64,000 bases of DNA from Planctomycetales bacterium (GTDB lineage: Bacteria; Planctomycetota; Planctomycetia; Planctomycetales; Planctomycetaceae). The stretch covers positions 62,001-126,000 of the forward strand of contig JANQPT010000040.1 in assembly GCA_028285345.1 (NCBI GenBank), given 5' to 3'. This document shows positions 19,130 to 28,077 of the stretch, piece after piece. A program made the position numbers and the translations under genes. The notes under the pieces are model-generated. The model saw nothing but the letters and a program-made list of their open reading frames with translations, was not told the DNA's origin and made no database searches. Every line of letters begins with the position of its first letter. Within the stretch, counting starts at the first letter, position 1.

Positions 19130-19933
19130 TTATTTCAATTGATCCGCCAACTCTGAGACGCGCGCGGAATCGACCGCATTCGCGACTCTGCCGTCACATT
19201 TGATCGAAGTTCCGACGATAAACCCGTCGGCGTAAGGTCGAAGCTGGGCAAGCGAGTCGGCAGTCACGCCGCTGCCGACAATCACCGGGACCTTGCCACT
19301 CGCAGACCGGACCTCCTTGAGTTCCGCCATGTCGACTGCGGTGCCGGTCTCACTGCCGGAAACGATAATCGCATCGGCACCGCCGCGCTCGATGATCTCC
19401 GACACTTCCTCCTGAAGCGGCCGCTTCGCGAGGGGTGCGGAGTGTTTGACGTTAACGTCGGCGAAAATCCGGATCGATTTACAACTCAACGACGTCCGCA
19501 GGCGCAGCAGGTCGTGGGCGGTCCCTTGAATGATTCCTTGGTCGGTCACTCGCGCTCCGCACAGAATATTGACACGGATAAACTCAGCCTCAGCGGCATG
19601 TGCGACGGCAAGCGCGCTCAGGCCGTCATTGCGCAGCACGTTAATGCCAAGCGGAAGATCACAGCGGCGTTTGATTTCACACGCGAGCGCCGTCATTTGG
19701 GCGACAACCTCAGTTGGGACGCGTCCCGGAAAAAACGGGGCGTCGCCAAAGTTCTCCAACAGCAAACCATGCGCGCCACCGGCGGCAATTGCGTCGACAT
19801 CATCGAGCAGCCGCGCACGTATCGAGCGCAAATCGCCGGTGCAATTGGGTGAGCCGGGCAATGCGGGCGAGTGCAGCATTCCGATCAGCGGTTGTTCTGT
19901 CGAAAAAACGTTGGAGATTGTGGGCGTGGACAT
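19130..19933 (-). CDS. BtpA/SgcQ family TIM-barrel protein
   Basis: 267 residues, single BtpA domain. Recognisable elements are IGMLHSPALPGSP at the N-terminus, GGAHGLLLENFGDAPFFP, FIRVNILCGARVTDQG, IFADVNVKHSAPL and GSGVTADSLAQLRPYADGFIVGTSIK near the end. In cyanobacteria BtpA stabilises photosystem I; in non-photosynthetic bacteria the family (SgcQ) is a TIM barrel of unknown reaction, often near sugar or nucleoside genes. No such neighbours occur here. Divergent from the cold-shock gene. Confidence 0.85.
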   Translation of the reverse strand: MSTPTISNVFSTEQPLIGMLHSPALPGSPNCTGDLRSIRARLLDDVDAIAAGGAHGLLLENFGDAPFFPGRVPTEVVAQMTALACEIKRRCDLPLGINVLRNDGLSALAVAHAAEAEFIRVNILCGARVTDQGIIQGTAHDLLRLRTSLSCKSIRIFADVNVKHSAPLAKRPLQEEVSEIIERGGADAIIVSGSETGTAVDMAELKEVRSASGKVPVIVGSGVTADSLAQLRPYADGFIVGTSIKCDGRVANAVDSARVSELADQLK

Positions 19934-20131
19934 GGGCCGAATGTTTGTGAGGATTGACTGTGAACCTGACTTGCGTTTTGACTGTCAAATATCCGTGTGA
20001 AAACAGGTCAAAACGGTTTTTGATCTTTCCAAAAAAAATGAGAAAAAGTGTGGAAAATCAAATTCCTGGATGGTACGCTCAAAATCAGTTTAGGTCCATT
20101 TCATTTATCTTTTTCGTAAGGGTTGGCGGTC

Positions 20132-20329
20132 ATGCCGCAAGGCAAAATCAAAAAATTGACAGACAAAGGTTTTGGGTTCATCGACACGGGTAGCGATCGG
20201 GATCTTTTCTTCCACGCTTCAGCGCTGCAGGAGACCGCGTTCGAAGAACTCTTCGAAGGTCAGCCAGTCGAATTTACTGAAGGAGAAGGCCCCAAAGGGC
20301 CACGTGCGGAAACGGTCAAGCCCGCCTAA
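20132..20329 (+). CDS. Cold-shock domain protein (CspA family)
   Basis: 65 residues, one OB-fold cold-shock domain: MPQGKIKKLTDKGFGFID with RNP1 (KGFGFI), DLFFHASAL with RNP2 and GQPVEFTEGEGPKGPRAETV. Binds single-stranded RNA/DNA. ATG at 20132 with AAGGG nine bases upstream. About 190 AT-rich bases separate it from the divergent btpA-like gene, consistent with the long 5' leader common in csp genes. Confidence 0.93.
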   Translation: MPQGKIKKLTDKGFGFIDTGSDRDLFFHASALQETAFEELFEGQPVEFTEGEGPKGPRAETVKPA

Positions 20330-20349
20330 TGTCCGGCCCGCTCCGGACA
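20330..20349 (+). terminator. Hairpin immediately after the cold-shock gene
   Basis: Seven-base stem TGTCCGG / CCGGACA with a six-base loop, starting at the base after the TAA stop. No T-tract follows. Confidence 0.4.
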
Positions 20350-20356
20350 GACAAAG

Positions 20357-20452
20357 CTAGAACAGGTTTCAGAATCTTTTCGCGCGTTATTCGGCGACTT
20401 GCGGCTTTCTGATTTTCAATCAACCGCAAATGGATTCTGAAACGGGTTCTAG
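20357..20452. mobile_element. Small inverted-repeat element (MITE-like), 96 bases
   Basis: Terminal inverted repeats of 20 bases, CTAGAACAGGTTTCAG... (20357-20376) and its near-complement (20433-20452, 18 of 20 matching), each ending in CTAG. A second inner dyad (TTGCGG / CCGCAA) would let the whole element fold. ACAA sits next to both ends. No coding capacity. Its size and symmetry suggest a non-autonomous element mobilised by a transposase elsewhere. Confidence 0.6.
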
Positions 20453-20583
20453 ACAAGCCTGCGACCGCCCACCTGAGGATCGTTGAATTCCAAGGCTTAC
20501 CTGCGTCGTATGACGGCGAACGCTTGCCGTCCATATTGTCGCAACGATGAGCGACGAGGCGATCTGCGCTCTACGTGCGGATG

Positions 20584-21363
20584 CTACTCCGAACTGACTG
20601 TTCTCAGCCGGAATATTTCGACATCGACACCGTCGCTGTAGAGCGCGTGGCAAGGTTCCGCGGTGGGCTTGATGTCTGCGGCGGAGAGCAATGTCTCTTC
20701 CAATTTATTAACCTGCACCGCTCGCAGCGGGTAAGGGCGATGGTGCACCTGACCGCGATACAGTTTTCCTGAAGAATCAACCGAGTACAGGTAGTAACGC
20801 TCGGCGAGAAAGAACTCCAACGTCTCCGGGGCGGCACTTCCCGGCTGTTCTGAATCGTCGCGGATCAGCTCTCCGATTTCCGCGGTGATGTTGGTCGTTG
20901 CCCCGGACGGCTCGGGCCACAGACGGCGGCTGCGATAGCTCACCTTGTTCCCCTGGTGCGAGTACGACATCTCTGCGCGAAAGTACGGCAGGTTCCAAAA
21001 TCTGCGGGCAATGCGGACCGCCAAAGACTGGGCGGCTTCGAGGCTGAAGAACCAAACCCCGGGCGCTTTGCCGCCAAGGTGTACGTAAGTGCGGACGTTG
21101 GTCTCACAGAAATTCGAGATTCCCGGCACGGGCGGCGACCACCAGGGCCGCACACCCGACATGTAAAACGGCACGAGTCCTACCCACGCGTCGCCGTCCC
21201 ACGTATCGAGCGACAGCTCCGGCGGCAACAGCGGCTGGATTTGCTGCGCCGGCAACCGCCAGTGCACGAACAACAGATTAGACCACTTCTGATATCCAAT
21301 CGCCTTTTCATCAGGACGGCGGGTTGGGCTAATGCGGTCAATGCTGGGCGCGACTTCTGTCAA
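20584..21363 (-). CDS. DUF2071 (YqjF-like) family protein
   Basis: About 259 residues. DUF2071 pattern: LLFVHWRLPAQQIQPLLPPEL, then WVGLVPFYMSGVRP, NVRTYVHLGGKAPGVWFFSLE and LPYFRAEMSY. Function unknown; related in fold to acetoacetate decarboxylase-like proteins. A TTG at 21363 with AAAGGA eight bases upstream is the best start; the frame stays open to an ATG at 21468, adding 35 residues with no family match. Confidence 0.85.
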   Translation of the reverse strand: MTEVAPSIDRISPTRRPDEKAIGYQKWSNLLFVHWRLPAQQIQPLLPPELSLDTWDGDAWVGLVPFYMSGVRPWWSPPVPGISNFCETNVRTYVHLGGKAPGVWFFSLEAAQSLAVRIARRFWNLPYFRAEMSYSHQGNKVSYRSRRLWPEPSGATTNITAEIGELIRDDSEQPGSAAPETLEFFLAERYYLYSVDSSGKLYRGQVHHRPYPLRAVQVNKLEETLLSAADIKPTAEPCHALYSDGVDVEIFRLRTVSSE

Positions 21364-21618
21364 AACGGACGTCCTTTGATTTCGGGCAACAGCTTCAGCA
21401 TGCAACTGGATTCTCGTGCCGGCGTCATAGCAACCGGATTTCAAATCCGAAATTAACTGCATTGACACAATTTGTCGAACGGCTGGCCATGGACGCGTCG
21501 GTTGACAGTGTTTTTTCCCGACAGAACGATGATCGGGTGGAGCTGCGCCCCGAGGACAATCGATGTCTACAGGTTTCGATGAATGGATGCAACGTGCTAC
21601 GAAGAGAGCGATCCGAAT

Positions 21619-22857
21619 TCATCCAACGCCGTTGAGCGACTCCAGTGGTCCGACTGCCGCCGTGGTCGTCTGTCCCAGCGGATAAGTCTCGAGCAATCGA
21701 CTGATGTCGCCGGTCGTCATCGTTTCGACAATCTTCAAGTCGTCTTCTACCGATCGATATTCACCGCGGTAGAGCCAGTTGCTGCCGAGCGATCCGAGTC
21801 GGCCCATCGGCCGCTCGCTGCGGAGTACTATTCGCGAGCTGACTTTATTCTTGGCCTGCAACAGTTCTTCCTCCGAGATACCACGCTCATTCACGTCGGC
21901 GAAAATCTTTTGTATCCGCTCGAGATTCTCCGCGGTCTCGTCCGGGGCACAGCCGCAGTAGGTCAGATAGACGCCGCTGCCGTCGTAGTCGTTGTAACTC
22001 ATTTCGGCCATTTCCGCGTAGCCGGGATCGACGAGGTCCCAGTACATGCGGCTACCGCCGTCGTCGCCGACAACCACGCCGAGCAGTTCCGCCGCAAAGC
22101 GATCCGGATGAGATGAGGGGGGAGCGGGAGTCATTTGCATCACGTGCTGTTGCAGGCTGCTTGAATTGGTGATGACTTCAATTCCACCTTGCGGTTGTGC
22201 TTCCTCAACGACCCGAGGGGGGGATCCGGCCGGCCACGCCGCACAGTGCTCTTCGGCCAGCGCCAGGATCTCAGACCAGTCGAAGTTGCCCGCGACGGCC
22301 AGCGTGATGTTTCCGGCCTGGTACCGCTGGTTGAAGTAGCTTCGCATCTGGTCCGCCGAGAGATCGGTGATGCTCTCGACCGTTCCCAAAATACACTGTC
22401 CCAACGGGTGCCCGGCGAAATGCGTTTGCATCAGCTTTTCGTACGCAGTGAACGTCGGCTGGTCCTCATACATGCCGATTTCTTCGAGGATGACCTTTTT
22501 TTCCATGTCGAAGTCGTCGGTCCGTAGGCTGGGACGGAGGATTTCCGCCAATAGGTCAAAGGTGCGCGGGAGATATTCCGGCAGTACCGCGGCATAGAAT
22601 AGCGTGACTTCTTCGCTCGTTGACGCGTTGTATTTGGCGCCGACTTCGTCGAAGATTCGATTCACGTCTTCAGCGGTGAACCGCTCCGTCCCTTTAAAGA
22701 CCATATGCTCTAAGAAATGGCTGACGCCGGACACTGCAGCCGTTTCGTCGCGTGCCCCGGTACGGACAAAAAATCCGACGGCGACGCTGTGAGCCGAGGG
22801 GCTGCGTTCAGCGACAATCTGCAATCCGTTGTCCAAGACGGCGCTATAAAACTCCAT
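21619..22857 (-). CDS. M16 family zinc metallopeptidase, catalytic member
   Basis: 412 residues, processing-peptidase (PqqL/YmxG-like) size. The inverted zinc motif H-x-x-E-H is HFLEH (His47, Glu50, His51) in the usual [12 protein letters not shown] context, with a downstream acidic helix [16 protein letters not shown] that includes the third-ligand region. Two M16 domains (about 1-210, 220-412). The start overlaps the end of the second M16 gene by 14 bases, so the pair is translationally coupled. Catalytic and non-catalytic homologues in tandem match a two-chain enzyme such as mitochondrial processing peptidase. No signal peptide is seen. Confidence 0.92.
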   Translation of the reverse strand: MEFYSAVLDNGLQIVAERSPSAHSVAVGFFVRTGARDETAAVSGVSHFLEHMVFKGTERFTAEDVNRIFDEVGAKYNASTSEEVTLFYAAVLPEYLPRTFDLLAEILRPSLRTDDFDMEKKVILEEIGMYEDQPTFTAYEKLMQTHFAGHPLGQCILGTVESITDLSADQMRSYFNQRYQAGNITLAVAGNFDWSEILALAEEHCAAWPAGSPPRVVEEAQPQGGIEVITNSSSLQQHVMQMTPAPPSSHPDRFAAELLGVVVGDDGGSRMYWDLVDPGYAEMAEMSYNDYDGSGVYLTYCGCAPDETAENLERIQKIFADVNERGISEEELLQAKNKVSSRIVLRSERPMGRLGSLGSNWLYRGEYRSVEDDLKIVETMTTGDISRLLETYPLGQTTTAAVGPLESLNGVG

Positions 22858-24091
22858 GATTCACCTCCAGCGGGTGCGGTCCCAGTGTGAGCACCGTAAA
22901 GTTCTCAGCGGGATGTTTCTCGACGTACTCCAAAATTCCCGGCACCGTTAGGCGATCGACCTTCTGGTGCACTTCGTCGAGCGTGGTGACACGTCCCAAG
23001 TAATACCAATCGCGTGCAAGCGCCGACGCCCGTGACGACGACGACTCCTGCTGCATGATGAGCGAACTCTTTGCGCCCGCTTTGCAGCGATCTAACTCCT
23101 CGTCGCTGATTCCTTCTCCGAGCCGTTGCAGTTCCGACAACAACACATCGAGAGTCTCTTGCGCCCGATCGTTGGTCGATCCCGCGTAGCAGAGCACGCG
23201 CCCCTGGTCTCGCAGCGCGCTGAGGCTGGCATATACCGAATAGCAGAGCCCTCGTTTCTCACGAACTTCTGAGAACAGACGTGAACTCATGCCGCCGCCC
23301 AATATGTTCGCCGCGGCCCAGGCATGGTAGTACCACTCGTCGCAGTACGGCACGCTTTCATAGGCCACGCCGATGTGCGTCTGAGTCGAATCATGTTCGA
23401 GATGGTCCGTTTGCGGTCCGCATTCGCCGGTCTCATAAACCGGCTCGGGGCGGCATGCCCATCCATTGAAACATTCTTTGACGAGGTGGTGGATTTCGTC
23501 GAAATCGACGTTCCCGGCGATTCCTAAGATTGACGCATCCGGACGAAAACATTGTTGATAATGTTCGTGGACCGTCTGAGCAGTCAACTGCGCGAGCCCC
23601 TCCATGCTGCCGTCGCTCGGCAATCCCCAGGGATGCGGATAACAGCGACGTCGCAATTCGAGCATCGCTTTCTGACGCGGCTCGTCTTCAATCGATCGCA
23701 GCGCCTGTTCAACACCGGCGCGGGCCGCATCAAATTGATTCTCCGGCAGCACGGGCCGCAAGACGATGTCGGCGTAAATGCGGAGCACTTCGGGCAGTCG
23801 ATCAGCAACGGTTGCGCCGCCCAGTCCGATGTGACTGCTGGAGACGGTTTCGTTCCGCTGCAGGCCGAGGTTGTCCAAATCGAATGCCAATTGTTTGCTG
23901 TCGCGCTCTCCGGCACCGCGCGTGATCAGGTCGCTCAAGACGGCGGCACATCCCTCCTGGCCGGGGGGATCGTAGACGTTACCCGCGGGAATCAGCAGGG
24001 AGAATGCAGCCGACCGGACTTCGGGCATCCGTTCCACTACCAGCGTCAGTCCGTTGGGCAACTCGAAGGTCTTGATCTGTTGAGCTGGCAT
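22844..24091 (-). CDS. M16 family peptidase-like protein, non-catalytic partner
   Basis: About 415 residues. Same two-domain fold as its neighbour, but the zinc site is lost: [15 protein letters not shown] stands where H-x-x-E-H should be. The C-terminal half keeps the R/Y substrate-binding pair motif ([20 protein letters not shown]). This division of labour, zinc site in one chain and R/Y pair in the other, is that of heterodimeric M16B peptidases. ATG at 24091 chosen because the domain begins there ([13 protein letters not shown]); an upstream start adds 17 unsupported residues. Confidence 0.88.
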   Translation of the reverse strand: MPAQQIKTFELPNGLTLVVERMPEVRSAAFSLLIPAGNVYDPPGQEGCAAVLSDLITRGAGERDSKQLAFDLDNLGLQRNETVSSSHIGLGGATVADRLPEVLRIYADIVLRPVLPENQFDAARAGVEQALRSIEDEPRQKAMLELRRRCYPHPWGLPSDGSMEGLAQLTAQTVHEHYQQCFRPDASILGIAGNVDFDEIHHLVKECFNGWACRPEPVYETGECGPQTDHLEHDSTQTHIGVAYESVPYCDEWYYHAWAAANILGGGMSSRLFSEVREKRGLCYSVYASLSALRDQGRVLCYAGSTNDRAQETLDVLLSELQRLGEGISDEELDRCKAGAKSSLIMQQESSSSRASALARDWYYLGRVTTLDEVHQKVDRLTVPGILEYVEKHPAENFTVLTLGPHPLEVNHGVL

Positions 24092-24191
24092 AAGTTCGGT
24101 CAAATCCTTTCCGCCTAGTCCGGCTGCTGCCGGAGATTGCAAACGTGCCGACCGCTGACTCTGAATTGGCTGCGAAGTGGTCGTGGACGTG

Positions 24192-24761
24192 CTACGACAC
24201 CGAAGAGGGTTGAATCTCTACTGCCTTGTACAACGTACGGGTCAGCCGAAACCCGATCGACCGATAGAGTTCCACCGCGGGTTCGTTCTCGGCGGTGACT
24301 TCCAGATAGACGCGGCGCATTCGGGCGTGGCGAAATCCCGCTAACGCTTTGAGCACCAGTGCTCGTCCCAATCCACATCCGCGATGTTCCGGCGCGATCC
24401 CCACATTTTGAATCGAGCCGACGTGGCCTTGTTGAGCCAAGCCTTGAATTGTGCCGCAATCGCGTGGATCATCGTCCGGGCTTCCCAGGTGGGAGAGCAG
24501 CCATGTCGCTTCCGGAAGGAATGAGTCGCGACGGGCGATCTCCCGCATCAGACGGCGGCAACCCGAATAACTGCTCAGACACGGAAACACGAGAGCATCG
24601 ATTTCGCGATGAAAACTCGCGAACTTCGCTTGTGCGTGCCTCGATGTCAGACTCGAATCCCAGGCGGACCAGACGTAGCCCGAAGGCAGCGGCGTCTCAT
24701 CAGGGGAGAGTCGCGTCAAATCGATCTCCATGCGAAATCGTTTGAAGTAGCGATGACCCAT
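24192..24761 (-). CDS. GNAT family N-acetyltransferase
   Basis: 189 residues. The C-terminal half is a GNAT domain with acetyl-CoA-binding motif A (VGIAPEHRGCGLGRALVLKAL) and motif B (VTAENEPAVELYRSIGFRLTRTLYKA). The N-terminal half (about 1-95) is a family-specific helical region. Acceptor unknown. It lies 50 bases before the M16 operon on the same strand and may be co-transcribed. Confidence 0.85.
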   Translation of the reverse strand: MGHRYFKRFRMEIDLTRLSPDETPLPSGYVWSAWDSSLTSRHAQAKFASFHREIDALVFPCLSSYSGCRRLMREIARRDSFLPEATWLLSHLGSPDDDPRDCGTIQGLAQQGHVGSIQNVGIAPEHRGCGLGRALVLKALAGFRHARMRRVYLEVTAENEPAVELYRSIGFRLTRTLYKAVEIQPSSVS

Positions 24762-25214
24762 AAAGTGCCGCCCTGAACTAGCTGATGCCTGACATTTCCG
24801 TGAAAAGACTGTGTTCTCTATCGGTTCATGCGGCCGGCCGCACGACGATCATATCGACCAGCGCTGTGAACGTCAAAATAGTCCCGGCACGCGGAATCGT
24901 TGGCTTAAGGCGTACCGGCCTGGCGCTTGGACGGCGCAGATTCGGGTTACAACTCGTTCCGCTATGCTTTCTTCGGCCTAGTATAGACAACTCTTCGTTT
25001 AACGGCGAGTTGATCTTGGCACCGCGAGCAATCACATCAATCCACGCTTGTCTGTCCCGGATCTTCGGTCCGCGCTACCATGCCGCCTTCATCCGCGTGC
25101 GGATTGTCCTGATTCCGCCGATTCTTTCGCACTCCGCCGAGAGATGTTGATGCATTTCCGCAGGGCGCGGCGTTACAATGGCAAGAACATCGTTGCACAA
25201 TGAAGGAGGCAAAA
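24762..25214. other. Intergenic region between divergent GNAT and HlyD-like genes
   Basis: About 450 bases. Open frames exist on both strands, but none has a ribosome binding site, composition or motif supporting a gene. Nothing else recognised apart from room for two divergent promoters. Confidence 0.5.
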
Positions 25215-26504
25215 ATGCTGAAACCAAGCGCCGCCATAATATTTGGGGTCTGCGCATGTATTGTCTGTGGGAAAAGCATCGCAGCTGACCCATCCCCAAA
25301 GGCGAGTCCTGTTATCGTGTCCAAGGTCGTCGAACGAGAGGTGACCGTTCGCCAATCTTTCGTCGGGACGATCGTTCCGCGCCGCACAAGTGTCGTCGGC
25401 AGTGCCGTTGACGGCCGCGTGCTGAAATTCCTGGTCAACGAAGGCGACCAAGTTAAGGAGAAGCAACCCCTTGCCGTCCTCCGGACGGAGACGCTTGAAA
25501 TCGAGCTGGCCGCGGCTGAGGCGGAGCTGCGACTGCGGAGCGAAGAACTCGCGGAGCTGAAAAACGGATCGCGCCCGGAAGAGATTGCGCAATCGAAAGC
25601 TCGATTGCAGTCCGCTCTGGCATCGCAGGACTATCTAACCTTTAAGTACGAGCGTATGCTGACTTTGTTTCAGAAGAATCGGACGGTCACGGAGGAACAA
25701 CTGCGCGAGGCGCGGGCCGCTGCGGAGCAGGCCAGCCAACTGAAACTCGAATCGCAGGCCGCGCATGCCTTAACGTCACTCGGTCCGAGAAAAGAGAAAA
25801 TCGCTCAGGCCGAGGCACAGTTACTGATGCAGTCGGAGACGGTCAACCTGATTAAAGAACGTATCCGCCGACACACGATCGTTGCTCCATTTGACGGCTA
25901 TGTGACGGCCGAGCATACCGAAGTGGGCGAATGGATTGCTGAGGGAGATCCGGTCGCGGATATCGTGCAGCTGAGCGAGGTTGACGTCCGCGTGGGCGTG
26001 CTCAGCAAATATATCGCCGGGCTGGAACTGGGGGCTGAAGTCCCCGTGACACTGCCGGCCCTGCCCGACCGGAGGTTTGTCGGCCAAGTCGCGATCATTG
26101 TGCCGCAAGCCGACGAACTCTCGCGGTCGATTCCCGTAAAGGTTCGCGTGAACAATCAAATTGGAAAAGGGGGACCGCTGCTGAAATCGGGAATGCTGGC
26201 CGACGTGCAATTGCCCACCGCGCGAACGCGTAGCGTGGCGTTGCTCCTCAAGGACGCCCTCGTCCTGGAGGACGGCGAGTCACCAGTGGTATTCGTCGTG
26301 AAGCAACATCCTCAAGATTCGCGGCGGGGGACCGTCAAGAGCGTGTCCGTGCGGCTCGGAGTTTCGCAGGGGGAATGGATCCAAGTCGACGCCGAATTGG
26401 CGAAGGATCAGTTCGTCGTCGTGCGCGGCAACGAGCGGCTCCGCGACGGAATGGAGGTCTTGATTGACAAGATCCTATCTCCCGTACCGGTCGAGTCAAA
26501 GTAA
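25215..26504 (+). CDS. Periplasmic adaptor protein of an RND-type efflux pump (HlyD/AcrA family)
   Basis: 429 residues. Signal peptide ends near GKSIAADPS. Then a lipoyl half-motif (GTIVPRRTSVVGSAVDGRVLKFLVNEGDQVKEKQPL), a long alpha-helical hairpin (about 90-190), the second lipoyl half (HTIVAPFDGYVTAEHTEVGEWIAEGDPV), and beta-barrel and membrane-proximal domains. It would link an inner-membrane transporter to a TolC-like channel. The ATG at 25215 has AAGGAGG six to eight bases upstream, better than the ATG at 25200, which lies within that site. No pump or channel gene adjoins it; the gene is an orphan here. Confidence 0.88.
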   Translation: MLKPSAAIIFGVCACIVCGKSIAADPSPKASPVIVSKVVEREVTVRQSFVGTIVPRRTSVVGSAVDGRVLKFLVNEGDQVKEKQPLAVLRTETLEIELAAAEAELRLRSEELAELKNGSRPEEIAQSKARLQSALASQDYLTFKYERMLTLFQKNRTVTEEQLREARAAAEQASQLKLESQAAHALTSLGPRKEKIAQAEAQLLMQSETVNLIKERIRRHTIVAPFDGYVTAEHTEVGEWIAEGDPVADIVQLSEVDVRVGVLSKYIAGLELGAEVPVTLPALPDRRFVGQVAIIVPQADELSRSIPVKVRVNNQIGKGGPLLKSGMLADVQLPTARTRSVALLLKDALVLEDGESPVVFVVKQHPQDSRRGTVKSVSVRLGVSQGEWIQVDAELAKDQFVVVRGNERLRDGMEVLIDKILSPVPVESK

Positions 26505-26541
26505 CCGGACCGCGCTCATGCCGGCAGCGCGCCGTAGAGCC

Positions 26542-26841
26542 TCATGCCAACACGTCGTCCAACGCGGAGATGCTGACGATTTCGCTGCGCTGCACGAGCA
26601 CGCGTTGCCGATTGGTGCGGATTCCGTAGCGCCGGGTGTCCAGTACATACAATTCGCGGGTCGTATTGGTATCGCGAAGGTCGTGAACATCGGCGTTTTC
26701 GAGGACTAAGTAGCGATGGTCCTCCTCGCACAGTGTCCCCGCATAGACGTATGGACTGGTCACGTCGATTATAATTTGTTGCCCAATCAGCTGCGCGATC
26801 ACATCCGGCTGCTGGGAAGGAGCTTCGTCATTCTTGTTCAT
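26542..26841 (-). CDS. Small conserved protein with Sm-like pattern
   Basis: 99 residues, no signal peptide. The pattern LIGQQIIIDVTSPYVYAGTL, EEDHRYLVLENADVHDL and VLVQRSEIVSISALDDV resembles the five-strand Sm/LSM barrel, in which two short Sm motifs flank a variable loop. Such proteins bind RNA or form rings, but this assignment rests on pattern only. It lies convergent to the HlyD-like gene with a 37-base gap and about 100 bases before the VWA gene's end. Confidence 0.6.
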   Translation of the reverse strand: MNKNDEAPSQQPDVIAQLIGQQIIIDVTSPYVYAGTLCEEDHRYLVLENADVHDLRDTNTTRELYVLDTRRYGIRTNRQRVLVQRSEIVSISALDDVLA

Positions 26842-26940
26842 ATCGCTCAGTTAACAAACGCCGGCGGGAAATTCAATCGGGGTGGAAGAGGCTCGGGATG
26901 ATGGCAGATGCACTTCCGCTGCCAAGGAGAAGAGTGCGGA

Positions 26941-27939
26941 TCATCGTACGAAACGATAAGTCCCGCCGTGATCGTCGGCAATCGTTTTGAGAGTTTCCTC
27001 TCCGTCGCGCGAAATCAGTGCGATCGTGTGGATGATTGTGCCGGACGTATTGCCGTCCAGAGCGGCCTGCCGGCTGCGGACAGGTGTATCGAATTCGCCG
27101 TCCGAAAGCAGAAAAATGACCGACGGCTTTAGTCGCAGCGCCAATTCGATCGCGCCGATCGGATTAGTCGTGGATCCCGGTTGTTGTCTCCGGATCCACC
27201 GCCGCACTTTCTTAATGTTTTGAGAGTTGGCGGCGACCAGTCCCACTTCCTCGCGGGGCGCGTACATGGGGTATGAGTCGCTATTGAAAAATACCACGTG
27301 AAAACTTTGCCGCGAGCTCAGGTTTCGGATCGATCGAAATAGTTCGCGCTTCGCCCGGTCGAATCGTTTTCCCGTCATGCTGCCGGAACTGTCGACGATA
27401 AACACAAATGATTCGCCAGCGGCCGACGCGCCGAAAAAACCGGCCCGGCCGCCCGACTTTTCACCCCCGTCCGAATCTCCCAGCTCCAGACCTTTCTCGT
27501 TCGACGAAACGAAATCATCGGTCGGATCAAGTGGAAACTCCTGGTCGGCCGACATCACCGACTCTTGCGGAAGTTCCAGCTCAACGGAATCGAGCAGCGA
27601 ATCTTCGAGCAAATTGTCAAACGGCTGCTCGCCGGCTTTCTCCGCGATCACGGTATCGATGCTCAGCGAATCCGGCCGCGTCTCGATCCCGATGATGATC
27701 CCATACAAGCACAGCAAGAGCGCCGCGTGCAAAATTAGCGACGCGCCCCATCCGCTTCGCCCCTTGTAAAATTCATCTCCAAAATTCTTAAGGCGTGCAA
27801 CGACTCTTTCCCAAAACGTGTGATGCGCTCCGCCAGCGGGTGGGGCCGCGGTTGCAGCTGGAAGAAGCTGCACGTCTGAAGCCGGTTGGAAGCGACGCCT
27901 GACCGGGTGCTCTCGTTGTTTTTGGGGGATTTCGCTCAT
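26941..27939 (-). CDS. Membrane-anchored von Willebrand factor A domain protein
   Basis: 332 residues. A polar N-terminus (1-60), one transmembrane helix (about 66-86), an acidic linker, then a VWA domain whose MIDAS motif is DSSGS (183-187, FIVDSSGSMTG). Later MIDAS elements are in GSTTNPIGAIELAL and FLLSDGEFD. Metal-dependent protein binding on the outer face of the membrane is likely. The layout (helix then VWA) is common in planctomycetes; the partner is unknown. Confidence 0.85.
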   Translation of the reverse strand: MSEIPQKQREHPVRRRFQPASDVQLLPAATAAPPAGGAHHTFWERVVARLKNFGDEFYKGRSGWGASLILHAALLLCLYGIIIGIETRPDSLSIDTVIAEKAGEQPFDNLLEDSLLDSVELELPQESVMSADQEFPLDPTDDFVSSNEKGLELGDSDGGEKSGGRAGFFGASAAGESFVFIVDSSGSMTGKRFDRAKRELFRSIRNLSSRQSFHVVFFNSDSYPMYAPREEVGLVAANSQNIKKVRRWIRRQQPGSTTNPIGAIELALRLKPSVIFLLSDGEFDTPVRSRQAALDGNTSGTIIHTIALISRDGEETLKTIADDHGGTYRFVR

Positions 27940-28077
27940 GCCGCTATCTACGAACGCAGGACGAGGGCTGCAGGGAGGTCCGGTCCGCTGTTAATTGTGC
28001 GCCACATGGCAAGGAAAGGCAAACCCCACCTCCGGAACGAGGTCGACACGTCAAATTGCGCAGGTCAGAACTGGTGA

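Noticed and set aside
24785-25150. 121-codon plus-strand frame in the GNAT-HlyD gap
   Set aside because: No ribosome binding site or recognisable pattern; a second frame on the other strand looks equally random.
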